Of a stretch of DNA of 64,000 bases, positions 35,719 to 44,333 are shown in pieces. This stretch comes from an uncultured Ruminococcus sp. (lineage in GTDB: Bacteria; Bacillota; Clostridia; Oscillospirales; Ruminococcaceae). The DNA lies in NCBI GenBank assembly GCA_910579955.1, contig CAJTWE010000001.1:62001-126000 (forward strand), given 5' to 3'. The translations under genes were made by a program, and so were the position numbers. The notes under the pieces were generated by a model, which did not search any database, was not told the DNA's origin, and was given only the letters and a program-made list of their open reading frames with translations. Position 1 is the first letter of the stretch. Every line of letters starts with the position of its first letter.

Positions 35719-37488
35719 TTATTCTATATCTTGAAGTGCATCATAACCTTCTTCACCAGTACGAACTTTTACAACGTTTTCAACGTCGTATACAAATATC
35801 TTACCATCACCAATATGTCCTGTGTATAGAACTTTCTTAGCGACATCTATTACTTTGCTTACAGGCACTGCGCTTACAACTATTTCAATCTGCACCTTAG
35901 GAAGTAAGTTAGCTTCTACCTGTACGCCTCTGTAGTATTCAAGTTTACCCTTTTGAACACCGCAGCCAAGAACGTGAGATACTGTCATACCGGTAATGCC
36001 AAGTCCAACCATTGCATTCTTAAGAGCTTCAAGACGTGATTCCTTACAGATGATCTCGATCTTAGTGATTTTCTTGCCATCAGCTGCAATTTTCTTTTCA
36101 AATGTAGGAACTGCCTTAACTTCAACAGCTTCTGCAACTGGTGTACTGCCTTCAACAGCAAGAACCGGTGTATCTTCATCAATATATTCAGGCAGCATTG
36201 AGAAACCTGCATAAGCTGATGGAAGACCATGCTCTGTAATATCAAGACCAAGTGTTTCTTCTTCACGTGAAGCACGAAGTCCAATTGTTGCCTTTATTAC
36301 AAGAAATGTAATTGTAATAGTTACGGCTGTCCATGCTGCTACTGTTATAACACCGAGAAGCTGAAGTCCCAGAAGTTCAACACCGCCGCCATAGAAGAGA
36401 CCTGTCATTGTTTCGCCAGAAGAGTTTGCTATTGAATATCCCGGAGCTTTATCGGTTGCCAATAATCCTACTGCCAGTGTGCCCCAAATACCGTTTAAAC
36501 AGTGAACTGCAACTGCACCGACTGGGTCATCAATACGAAGTTTATGATCAAGCAGCCATACACCGAATACTACAAGCAAGCCTGATACTGCACCAATAAT
36601 TATTGCACCAAAAGCATCAGTAACATCACAGCCAGCAGTTATACCTACAAGACCTGCAAGAGAAGCGTTAAGACACATTGAAACATCGGGCTTACCATAT
36701 TTGATCCATGTGAATATCATACATACGACTGTTGCTATCGCAGGTGAAATAGTAGTTGTAAGGAAAATAGAACCAAGCTGTTCAAGAGATGTTGCAGCTG
36801 CACCATTAAAACCATACCAGCCAAACCAGAGAATAAACACACCAAGTGCGCCAAGTGCAACACTATGACCGGGGAATGCATTTACTTTTACTACTTTGCC
36901 GCTTGCATCTCTCTTAAACTTACCAATACGTGCGCCAAGTATCTTAGCACCGATAAGTGCAGAAATGCCGCCAACCATGTGAATTGCACAAGAACCTGCA
37001 AAATCATGGAAACCAAGATCAGCAAGCCATCCGCCGCCCCATATCCAGTGGGCTTCGATAGGATATATCAAAGCAGAGATAACACCGGAATAAATACAAT
37101 ATGACAGAAACTTCGTTCTTTCAGCCATTGCACCGGATACAATAGTTGATGTAGTTGCACAGAATACTAGATTGAATACAAAGCTTGAAAAGCTGAATTC
37201 ATCATAGGCTGTAAAGAGATCAAATCCGGGTTTGCCAATGAAACCAAACAGATCTTCACCAAGAAGCAAGCCAAAACCAATAAGTATGAATGTTACTGTA
37301 CCAATACAGAAATCCATCAGGTTTTTCATAATAATATTGCCAGTATTTTTAGCTCTTGTAAATCCCGCTTCAACCATTGCAAATCCAGCCTGCATCCAGA
37401 ATACAAAAGCTGCACCAATCAAAAACCATACACCAAAAACTTCACTTGTTGTAGCTTCAGAAACCAATTCTCTAATAGCTTCATCCAT
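35719..37488 (-). CDS. amt: Ammonium transporter fused to a P-II domain
   Basis: A 589-residue Amt channel with a C-terminal P-II (GlnB/GlnK) domain. The Amt part (about 1-405) is a multi-span membrane protein with MVEAGFTRAKNTGNI, the first pore His in FAGSCAIHMVGG and the second in VGAVAVHCLNG. After a variable linker the P-II domain (about 465-580) shows EALKNAMVGLGITGMTVSHV, the T-loop KGKLEYYRGVQV, LPKVQIEIVV and GDGKIFVYDVENVVKVRTGE. The position matching the uridylylated Tyr51 of E. coli GlnB is Val. P-II normally blocks Amt in trans, so the fusion probably gates its own channel by effector binding. ATG 37488 has GGAG 9 bases upstream; a TTG at 37497 directly abuts that site and is rejected. 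Confidence 0.94.
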   Translation of the reverse strand: MDEAIRELVSEATTSEVFGVWFLIGAAFVFWMQAGFAMVEAGFTRAKNTGNIIMKNLMDFCIGTVTFILIGFGLLLGEDLFGFIGKPGFDLFTAYDEFSFSSFVFNLVFCATTSTIVSGAMAERTKFLSYCIYSGVISALIYPIEAHWIWGGGWLADLGFHDFAGSCAIHMVGGISALIGAKILGARIGKFKRDASGKVVKVNAFPGHSVALGALGVFILWFGWYGFNGAAATSLEQLGSIFLTTTISPAIATVVCMIFTWIKYGKPDVSMCLNASLAGLVGITAGCDVTDAFGAIIIGAVSGLLVVFGVWLLDHKLRIDDPVGAVAVHCLNGIWGTLAVGLLATDKAPGYSIANSSGETMTGLFYGGGVELLGLQLLGVITVAAWTAVTITITFLVIKATIGLRASREEETLGLDITEHGLPSAYAGFSMLPEYIDEDTPVLAVEGSTPVAEAVEVKAVPTFEKKIAADGKKITKIEIICKESRLEALKNAMVGLGITGMTVSHVLGCGVQKGKLEYYRGVQVEANLLPKVQIEIVVSAVPVSKVIDVAKKVLYTGHIGDGKIFVYDVENVVKVRTGEEGYDALQDIE

Positions 37489-37522
37489 CTCAATCAACTC
37501 CTCATAAACTTTTAAATTATGT

Positions 37523-39619
37523 TTATCTTACGCCAAACAGCAGGTCATCATATGTCGGGAACGGCCAATACTTTTTAGCTGTAAGCACTTCTGCTTCATC
37601 ACAAAAATCACGCAGTTCACTCATCTTAACAAGAACATTGTCACGAATAGCATATGATTCAGAAATTACATCTTCAGCAGAAGAAAGTGACATCAGAGCC
37701 TGTTCCAGTTCATACGCTTTGCTTGAAATGCTCTCAATCAGAACAGACAACTTTCTTACAAGCTCCTTTTCATAATTACATGAAATGCTCTCGTCAAGCT
37801 TCTTCTTATAGCCAGCCGCTTTAGAAAGCTCCATAACATATGCTTCAACAGCAGGTGCTATTTCCGTTCTTGCCATCTGAACCATTGTATCTGCCTCTAT
37901 TTTTACCTGCTTACAATAGTTATCCAGCATAATATCACATCTGGATTTAAGTTCTGCCTCTGAGAATACTTTCTGTGAAGTAAGCATATCAACATTCTTT
38001 TTATCAAGAAGATGCGGCATACAGTCCGGTGTTGTACGATAGTTAAGAAGACCTCTCTCCTCTGTAGCCTCCTTGATCCATGCATCGTCATAGCCATTTC
38101 CGTTGAAAATAATTCGCTTATGATCCTTGATAGTCTTGCGGATCATCTCATGAAGAGCTGTTTCAAAATCATCAGCCTTTTCGAGTCTGTCTGCATAAAT
38201 CTTTAAGCTCTCAGCAACTGCGCTGTTAAGCATAATATTTGCACAAGCAATACTGTTTGACGAGCCAAGCATACGAAATTCAAATTTGTTTCCTGTAAAT
38301 GCAAATGGTGATGTACGATTGCGGTCTGTTGTATCACGATTGAATTCAGGAAGGACATCAACGCCAAGCTTCATCTTTGTTTTTTCTATACCCATATAAG
38401 GTGTATCTGTTTCAATTGCTTCAAGAACTGCATTTAGTTCATCTCCAAGGAAGATGGAAACAACTGCCGGAGGAGCTTCGTTAGCTCCGAGTCTATGATC
38501 GTTTCCTGCTGTAGCAACAGAAATTCTAAGCAAATCCTGATAATCATCAACTGCCTTAATAACGGCACATAAAAACAGCAGGAACTGTGCGTTTTCATAA
38601 GGTGTTTCGCCAGGTGACAGAAGATTTACACCGGCATCTGTTGAAATTGACCAGTTATTGTGTTTGCCGCTTCCGTTTACACCTGCAAACGGCTTTTCAT
38701 GAAGTAAACATACAAGACCGTGCTTAGCAGCAACCTTTTGCATGATCTCCATTGTGATCTGATTGTGATCTGTAGCAATATTAGTAGTAGTATAAATAGG
38801 AGCAAGCTCATGCTGTGCCGGAGCAACTTCGTTATGTTCAGTCTTAGCAAGAATTCCAAGCTTCCAAAGCTCTTCGTTAAGCTCCTGCATATAAGCCTCA
38901 ACTCGTGGCTTAATAACACCAAAGTAATGGTCATCCATTTCCTGACCCTTAGGAGGCTTAGCACCAAAAAGTGTACGTCCTGTAAAAATAAGATCTCTAC
39001 GCTTTTCATATATAGCCTTATCTACAAGAAAATATTCCTGCTCAGGTCCTACAGAAGTACGAACACATTTTACATTGTCATTGCCAAACAGACGCAGAAT
39101 TCTGATAGCCTGCTTATTGAGCGCTTCCATTGAACGAAGAAGTGTTGTTTTCTTATCAAGAGCCTCGCCGCCATATGAACAAAATGCTGTTGGAATGCAA
39201 AGTGTCTTGCCTTTAATAAACGCATAAGAAGTAGGGTCCCATGCTGTATATCCTCTGGCTTCAAATGTTGCTCTAAGTCCGCCTGACGGAAATGAAGAAG
39301 CATCAGGTTCGCCTTTAATAAGTTCTTTTCCGGAGAATTCCATAATTACTCCGCCATCTGGTGAAGGTGTGATAAAGCTGTCATGCTTTTCAGCTGTAAT
39401 ACCTGTAAGCGGTTGGAACCAATGAGTGTAATGAGTAGCACCATTGGCAATTGCCCAGTCCTTCATTGCTGTTGCAACGGCATTTGCCACGCTAATATCC
39501 AGCTTAGCGCCCTCATCAATTGTTTTTTTGAGTGACTTGTAAACCTTAGCTGATAAATTAGCTTTCATTACTCTGTCATCAAATACCAGACTTCCAAAAT
39601 ACTCAGAAACAGTTCCCAT
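37523..39619 (-). CDS. glnN: Glutamine synthetase type III
   Basis: A 698-residue glutamine synthetase of the large GSIII class found in Bacteroidetes, Clostridia and cyanobacteria, assimilating ammonium into glutamine. Family features include VFDDRVMK, THYTHWFQPLTG, FPSGGLRATFEARGYTAWDP, the metal-binding SVGPEQEYFLVD and the AGVNGSGKHNNWS loop. Length is typical of GSIII (about 700) rather than GSI (about 450). AAGGAG precedes the ATG. It is the first gene of the ten-gene run and has a long leader with two attenuator-like hairpins. amt starts 34 bases downstream. Confidence 0.97.
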   Translation of the reverse strand: MGTVSEYFGSLVFDDRVMKANLSAKVYKSLKKTIDEGAKLDISVANAVATAMKDWAIANGATHYTHWFQPLTGITAEKHDSFITPSPDGGVIMEFSGKELIKGEPDASSFPSGGLRATFEARGYTAWDPTSYAFIKGKTLCIPTAFCSYGGEALDKKTTLLRSMEALNKQAIRILRLFGNDNVKCVRTSVGPEQEYFLVDKAIYEKRRDLIFTGRTLFGAKPPKGQEMDDHYFGVIKPRVEAYMQELNEELWKLGILAKTEHNEVAPAQHELAPIYTTTNIATDHNQITMEIMQKVAAKHGLVCLLHEKPFAGVNGSGKHNNWSISTDAGVNLLSPGETPYENAQFLLFLCAVIKAVDDYQDLLRISVATAGNDHRLGANEAPPAVVSIFLGDELNAVLEAIETDTPYMGIEKTKMKLGVDVLPEFNRDTTDRNRTSPFAFTGNKFEFRMLGSSNSIACANIMLNSAVAESLKIYADRLEKADDFETALHEMIRKTIKDHKRIIFNGNGYDDAWIKEATEERGLLNYRTTPDCMPHLLDKKNVDMLTSQKVFSEAELKSRCDIMLDNYCKQVKIEADTMVQMARTEIAPAVEAYVMELSKAAGYKKKLDESISCNYEKELVRKLSVLIESISSKAYELEQALMSLSSAEDVISESYAIRDNVLVKMSELRDFCDEAEVLTAKKYWPFPTYDDLLFGVR

Positions 39620-39649
39620 AAATAATCTCTCCTTTTGTTTAATAAAAAA

Positions 39650-39700
39650 GACAAGGGCATCCTATGCGTATGTAAATACACATTAAAAGACGCCCTTGCC
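39650..39700 (-). terminator. Attenuator hairpin 2 in glnN leader
   Basis: On the minus strand GGCAAGGGCGTC (39700-39689) pairs with GATGCCCTTGTC (39661-39650), followed directly by a run of six T and then the glnN ribosome site. This is an intrinsic terminator inside the leader, 30 bases before the glnN ATG, so it must be regulated or leaky. Confidence 0.8.
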
Positions 39701-39778
39701 TTTATATCATTTATTATTCAAAACTTTAGCTTCTCAGAACAGAGAATGCATCCCGATAAGCTTCTCTAAAAAAGAAAA

Positions 39779-39827
39779 GACAAAGATACTTCAAGGAAAA
39801 AACTTTATCCTCAAAGACGCCTTTGCC
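39779..39827 (-). terminator. Attenuator hairpin 1 in glnN leader
   Basis: GGCAAAG (39827-39821) pairs with CTTTGTC (39785-39779), with an inner 8-bp stem (39816-39809 with 39796-39789, some G-U pairs). A T-rich stretch with CTTTTTT follows. Its 5' arm, AAAGGCAAAGGCGTCTTT, matches that of hairpin 2 with one change. It starts within about 10 bases of the predicted transcription start. Confidence 0.65.
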
Positions 39828-39840
39828 TTTTCTGGTTTAT

Positions 39841-39869
39841 ATTATACACTCTTCAAAATCATTTGTCAA
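39841..39869 (-). promoter_or_regulatory. Promoter of glnN-amt operon
   Basis: Minus strand TTGACA (39869-39864), 17-base spacer, TATAAT (39846-39841): both hexamers are perfect consensus. Confidence 0.88.
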
Positions 39870-39915
39870 CCCCTTTTTGGGATTTTTTGAAAAAAAGAAT
39901 TTTTCCGTTTTAGGC

Positions 39916-39944
39916 TTGACAAATAAAAAAAATCGTAGTATAAT
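39916..39944 (+). promoter_or_regulatory. Promoter of glutamate synthase operon
   Basis: TTGACA 39916-39921, 17-base spacer, TATAAT 39939-39944, perfect consensus and divergent from the glnN promoter 47 bases away. Confidence 0.88.
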
Positions 39945-39957
39945 ACAGTCAATGAGC

Positions 39958-40013
39958 AAAGGCGTTCATATCAGAACAGTTATCTGTGTCTGATTTGAAC
40001 GCCTTTCTTTTTT
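39958..40013 (+). terminator. Leader attenuator of glutamate synthase operon
   Basis: AAAGGCGTTCA-t-ATCAGA (39958-39975) pairs with TCTGAT-t-TGAACGCCTTT (39989-40006) with a T/T mismatch, followed by CTTTTTT. The stem begins about 7 bases after the predicted start site and ends about 28 bases before the ATG. GCAAAGGCGT at its 5' edge is shared with the glnN leader. Confidence 0.85.
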
Positions 40014-40040
40014 ATATTCTCTGAAAGGATGGGAGCTTAT

Positions 40041-41132
40041 ATGAAATTAGAAGGTCAGGTGAGAATTCCTTCCGGATGCGCTATTGCTGCTGTGATTTCC
40101 AAAGACGGAAACAGAATGTCCGGCGAAATGATCACCAATGCCATGAAGCCTATGCATGACCGTTCAAACGGCCTTGGAGGTGGATTTGCAGGTTATGGAA
40201 TTTATCCAGAATATAAGGAGTTTTATGCTTTGCATTTCTTCTTTAATGATCGTACATCACGAAAGGACTGTGAAGTTTTTCTAAAGGAAAGATTTGAAAT
40301 AGTAAAGTCCGAAGTAATCCCAACACGGAAAATACCAGCTATTACAGATGAACCTATTATATGGAGATACTTTGTTTCTCCTCTTAAATCAGTTCTTGCT
40401 TCTCTTCAGCTTGATGAAAAAGAATTCGTTGCAAGAACAGTTATGAAAATAAACACTGAATCAAATGGAGCTTATGTTTTTTCAAGCGGAAAGAACATGG
40501 GAGCATTTAAAGCTGTAGGATTTCCTGAGGATGTAGGTGTATTCTATAAGTTAGATGAATATAAAGGCTACTCATGGACATCTCACGGACGTTACCCTAC
40601 AAATACTCCAGGATGGTGGGGCGGTGCTCATCCATTCACACTGCTTGACTATTCTATAGTGCACAATGGAGAAATTTCTTCTTATGACGCAAACAGACGT
40701 TTTATTGAAATGTTCGGCTATAAATGCAATCTCCAGACCGATACAGAGGTTATTACTTATATAATAGACCACCTTCTTAGAAAGCAAGGACTTTCTTTGG
40801 AAGAAGCAGCAAGCGTTATTGCAGCACCATTCTGGAGCACTATTGAATCAAAACCGGAAGAAGAAAGAAAAAAGCTTACATATCTCCGTAAGGTATTTTC
40901 AAGTCTCCTTATAACTGGTCCATTCTCAATAGTTCTTGGATTTAACGGAGGCCTTATGGCACTTAATGACAGACTCAAGCTGCGTTCAATGGTCGTTGGT
41001 GAAAAGGATGATAAGGTATTCATTGCAAGCGAAGAGGCAGCTATTCGTGTAATGGAACCGAATGCTGAAAACATTTATGCTCCAGCAGGCGGAGAACCTG
41101 TAATTGTAAGAGTAAAGGAGGGCAAATTCTGA
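40041..41132 (+). CDS. Glutamate synthase, glutamine amidotransferase subunit (archaeal-type)
   Basis: A 363-residue stand-alone class II amidotransferase domain that releases ammonia from glutamine for the synthase subunit. Motifs seen include the N-terminal GCAIAAVISKDG, HGRYPTNTPGWWGGAHPF and IVHNGEISSYDANRRF; in this type the nucleophile Cys (SGC) follows a propeptide of about 12 residues. The ATG at 40041 with GGGAG 5 bases upstream is preferred to an ATG at 40029 that lies inside the ribosome site. It overlaps the next gene by one base. In classical GltB this domain is fused to the FMN and GXGXG domains; here they are separate genes. Confidence 0.9.
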   Translation: MKLEGQVRIPSGCAIAAVISKDGNRMSGEMITNAMKPMHDRSNGLGGGFAGYGIYPEYKEFYALHFFFNDRTSRKDCEVFLKERFEIVKSEVIPTRKIPAITDEPIIWRYFVSPLKSVLASLQLDEKEFVARTVMKINTESNGAYVFSSGKNMGAFKAVGFPEDVGVFYKLDEYKGYSWTSHGRYPTNTPGWWGGAHPFTLLDYSIVHNGEISSYDANRRFIEMFGYKCNLQTDTEVITYIIDHLLRKQGLSLEEAASVIAAPFWSTIESKPEEERKKLTYLRKVFSSLLITGPFSIVLGFNGGLMALNDRLKLRSMVVGEKDDKVFIASEEAAIRVMEPNAENIYAPAGGEPVIVRVKEGKF

Positions 41133-42637
41133 TGAGCGTAGAATTTTTATATCCTGAATTTGAAGTGATAAGAAACGATAATCGTTGTATTGCATGCAGA
41201 GTTTGCGAACGTCAATGTGCAAATGAGGTTCATTCATATGACCCTGAAAACGGCATTATGCTCAGTGATGAAACAAAATGTGTAAACTGTCAGCGCTGTG
41301 TATCACTCTGTCCTACAAGAGCGCTTAAAATAGTAAAAAGCGATTGCAAATTGCGTGAAAATTCCAACTGGAAGGATTCTACCATTAAAGAAATATACAA
41401 GCAAGCAAACAGCGGCGGTGTACTGCTTTCATCAATGGGCAACCCCAATCCTTTACCTGTATACTGGGATAAAATCCTTATCAATGCATCTCAGGTAACT
41501 AATCCTCCTATTGATCCTCTGAGAGAGCCTATGGAAACTAAGGTTTTCCTCGGAAAAAAGCCTGAAAAAATAGAACGTGATGAAAACGGTAATTTGATAT
41601 GTGAAACAAGTCCACAGCTAGAACTTTCAATGCCTGTAATGTTCTCAGCAATGAGCTATGGTTCTATAAGCTACAACGCCCACGAATCTTTGGCAAGAGC
41701 AGCATCAGAACTTGGCATACTTTATAACACAGGTGAAGGCGGACTTCATGAAGACTTTTACTGCTACGGTGAAAACACCATTGTACAGGTAGCATCAGGA
41801 CGTTTCGGTGTTTACAAGGATTATCTTGAAGCCGGTGCAGCTATAGAAATAAAAATGGGACAGGGCGCTAAGCCGGGTATCGGCGGACATTTGCCTGGAA
41901 CAAAAATCGTAGGAGATGTTTCCAGAACACGTATGATACCGGAAGGATCAGATGCTATTTCACCTGCACCTCATCATGATATTTACTCTATTGAGGATCT
42001 GAGGCAGCTTGTATTTTCCCTTAAAGAAGCTACTGAATATAAAAAACCTGTCATTGTAAAGGTTGCAGCTGTACATAATATTGCTGCTATTGCAAGCGGT
42101 ATTGCTCGAAGCGGCGCAGATATAATTGCAATTGACGGTTTTCGCGGCGGTACAGGTGCTGCACCTACAAGAATTCGTGACAATGTAGGTATTCCGATTG
42201 AACTCGCTCTCGCCGCTGTTGATCAGCGTTTACGTGACGAAGGTATCAGAAATAATGTTTCACTTGTGGTAGGCGGAAGCATACGCAGCTCCGCTGACGT
42301 TATAAAAGCTGTTGCACTTGGTGCAGATGCATGCTATGTTGCAACTGCGGCAGTTCTTGCACTGGGATGTCACCTATGCCGCACATGTCAGAGTGGTAAA
42401 TGCAACTGGGGCATTGCAACACAGCGTCCTGACCTTGTAAAACGTCTCAATCCTGATATTGGCAGTCAGCGTCTTGTAAATCTTATGAATGCATGGCGTC
42501 ACGAAATTAAGGAACTTATGGGCGGTATGGGCATCAATTCAATCGAAGCACTTCGTGGAAATAGACTGATGCTTCGTGGAATCGGACTAAGTGAGAAAGA
42601 ACTCCAGATACTTGGAATTTCTCATGCCGGTGAATAA
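41132..42637 (+). CDS. gltB: Glutamate synthase FMN/ferredoxin core subunit
   Basis: A 501-residue synthase core. N-terminal residues about 15-70 hold two [4Fe-4S] ferredoxin motifs (CIACRVCERQC and CVNCQRCVSLC). The rest is the FMN-binding glutamate synthase barrel: PVMFSAMSYGSIS, GEGG, GQGAKPGIGGHLPG, IAIDGFRGGTGAAP, VVGGSIRSSADVIKAVALGADA, and the cysteine cluster CHLCRTCQSGKCNWG for the [3Fe-4S]-type centre. It makes glutamate from 2-oxoglutarate and amidotransferase-derived ammonia. AAGGAGGG precedes the ATG, which overlaps the previous stop. Confidence 0.94.
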   Translation: MSVEFLYPEFEVIRNDNRCIACRVCERQCANEVHSYDPENGIMLSDETKCVNCQRCVSLCPTRALKIVKSDCKLRENSNWKDSTIKEIYKQANSGGVLLSSMGNPNPLPVYWDKILINASQVTNPPIDPLREPMETKVFLGKKPEKIERDENGNLICETSPQLELSMPVMFSAMSYGSISYNAHESLARAASELGILYNTGEGGLHEDFYCYGENTIVQVASGRFGVYKDYLEAGAAIEIKMGQGAKPGIGGHLPGTKIVGDVSRTRMIPEGSDAISPAPHHDIYSIEDLRQLVFSLKEATEYKKPVIVKVAAVHNIAAIASGIARSGADIIAIDGFRGGTGAAPTRIRDNVGIPIELALAAVDQRLRDEGIRNNVSLVVGGSIRSSADVIKAVALGADACYVATAAVLALGCHLCRTCQSGKCNWGIATQRPDLVKRLNPDIGSQRLVNLMNAWRHEIKELMGGMGINSIEALRGNRLMLRGIGLSEKELQILGISHAGE

Positions 42638-42651
42638 GGAGGTAAACTGAA

Positions 42652-43080
42652 ATGAAACGAGTATATGCCAATGAAAAGTGGTGTCTTGGCTGTCGTTTAT
42701 GTGAATACAACTGTGCATTTGCAAATTCAGGCGAAACAAATATGATAAAAGCACTGAAAGGCAAGCCAATTTTTCCAAGAATTCATGTTGATGGAAACGA
42801 AAGCATCAACTTCGCAGTTTCCTGCCGTCACTGCAAAGACCCGCTTTGCGTTAAAAGCTGCATATCAGGTGCACTATCTATAAAAGATGGAGTTATTTGC
42901 ATTGATCACAATAAATGTGTTGGCTGCCTTACCTGCATTCTTGTATGTCCTTATGGTGCTGTTGCTGAAGGTGAACACGGCGTTGTACAAAAATGCGAGC
43001 TTTGCCTTGAAAATGCCTGCGGAGAACCTGCTTGTGTAAAGGGCTGTCCGAACAAGGCTATTGTTTATGAGGAGAGGTGA
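42652..43080 (+). CDS. Ferredoxin-type 4x[4Fe-4S] electron-transfer protein
   Basis: A 142-residue cysteine-rich protein with four [4Fe-4S] cluster motifs: CLGCRLCEYNC, CRHCKDPLCVKSC, CVGCLTCILVC and CELCLENACGEPACVKGC. The layout resembles the HycB/DmsB/HydN family of electron-transfer subunits. AGGAGG precedes the ATG. Placed between the glutamate synthase core and a flavin NAD(P)H oxidoreductase, it probably passes electrons from one to the other. Confidence 0.88.
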   Translation: MKRVYANEKWCLGCRLCEYNCAFANSGETNMIKALKGKPIFPRIHVDGNESINFAVSCRHCKDPLCVKSCISGALSIKDGVICIDHNKCVGCLTCILVCPYGAVAEGEHGVVQKCELCLENACGEPACVKGCPNKAIVYEER

Positions 43081-43085
43081 CTAAA

Positions 43086-44333
43086 ATGAAACAGTATGTA
43101 ATTATAGGAAACGGTGTTGCTGCTGCCGGCTGTATTGAAGGCATTCGTACTATAGACAGTGAAGGCAAGATAATTGTTGTATCTGAGGAAAAACACCCTG
43201 TTTATTGCCGTCCACTTATATCATATTATCTGGAAGGCAAGACAGATCTTGAAAAGATGAACTATAGAAGCAGTGATTACTACGAAAAAATGGGCTGCGA
43301 TGTTATATATGGAAAAAAGGCTGTCAAGATAAATAAGAATGAAAAAGAAATCGTTCTTGATGATAACAGTGTTATATCCTATGACTCTTTATGTGTTGCA
43401 GCTGGTTCTTCTCCGTTTATTCCAGCATTTGCAGGTCTTGAAAGTGTTGAAAAGAAATTCTCTTTCATGACAATAGATGATACACTTGCGCTTGAAGCTG
43501 CTATGGATAAAAACTCGAGAGTTCTTATCATAGGCGCAGGTTTAATAGGTCTTAAATGTGCCGAGGGAATAAAAAACCGTGTAGCAGAAATAACAGTCTG
43601 TGATCTTGCCGATAGAGTTCTTTCAAGTATTCTTGATAGTGAATGCGCTGCTATGATGCAGAAAAATCTTGAAGAGAACGGCATTTCCTTTATGCTGGGT
43701 GACAGTGCTGAACGTTTTGAGAAAAATACGGCATTTATGAAAAGCGGTAAAACAGTAGAATTTGATGTACTTGTTTTAGCTGTAGGTGTACGTGCAAATA
43801 CATCTCTTGTAAAAGATGCAGGCGGTGAAGTAAATCGTGGTATTTTAATAAATGACCGCATGGAAACCACAGTTCCAGATATATATTCGGCAGGCGACTG
43901 CACAGAAGGCAATGACATTTCTCTTGGTGGCAATAGAGTACTTGCCATTCTTCCAAATGCATATATGCAGGGAAAATGCGCAGGAATAAATATGTCTGGC
44001 GGAGATGCTGTTTTTGATAATGCTATACCAATGAACTCAATCGGTTTCTTTGGACTTCATGCCATGACCGCCGGCAGTTATTTTACTGAAAAAGACGGCG
44101 GCGAAATGTATGAGGAAAAGAGTGAAGGTAAGCTGAAAAGGATGTTTACCCGTGACGGACTCCTCACAGGATACATAATGATAGGCAATACAGCAAGAGC
44201 CGGTATATACACCTCACTTATACGTGAAAAGACTCCACTTAGCTCTATAGATTTTGACCTGCTGAAAAAAGACGCAACTTTTACCGCATTTTCACATGAA
44301 AGCCGCATAAATAAATTTGGAGGTGCAGTATAA
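43086..44333 (+). CDS. FAD-dependent pyridine nucleotide oxidoreductase
   Basis: A 415-residue flavoprotein with two dinucleotide-binding motifs, VIIGNGVAAAGCIEG for FAD and VLIIGAGLIGLKCAEG for NAD(P)H, and the FAD-contacting IYSAGDCTE. VYCRPLISYYLEG resembles NADH:rubredoxin reductase and NirB-type proteins. In this operon it probably supplies reducing power, through the adjacent ferredoxin, to glutamate synthase in place of classical GltD. ATG 43086 follows GAGAGGTG; a GTG at 43077 overlaps that site. Its stop overlaps the next start by one base. Confidence 0.88.
   Translation: MKQYVIIGNGVAAAGCIEGIRTIDSEGKIIVVSEEKHPVYCRPLISYYLEGKTDLEKMNYRSSDYYEKMGCDVIYGKKAVKINKNEKEIVLDDNSVISYDSLCVAAGSSPFIPAFAGLESVEKKFSFMTIDDTLALEAAMDKNSRVLIIGAGLIGLKCAEGIKNRVAEITVCDLADRVLSSILDSECAAMMQKNLEENGISFMLGDSAERFEKNTAFMKSGKTVEFDVLVLAVGVRANTSLVKDAGGEVNRGILINDRMETTVPDIYSAGDCTEGNDISLGGNRVLAILPNAYMQGKCAGINMSGGDAVFDNAIPMNSIGFFGLHAMTAGSYFTEKDGGEMYEEKSEGKLKRMFTRDGLLTGYIMIGNTARAGIYTSLIREKTPLSSIDFDLLKKDATFTAFSHESRINKFGGAV

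Noticed and set aside
39650..39840. ANTAR antitermination target in the glnN leader
   Set aside because: Such targets need paired small stems with six-base loops having A and G at fixed positions; the one hexaloop stem I found (TTCTC-TGTTCT-GAGAA on the minus strand) does not fit.
39620..40040. Glutamine (glnA-type) riboswitch
   Set aside because: The conserved blocks of that aptamer are not present in either leader; only terminator-like hairpins are seen.
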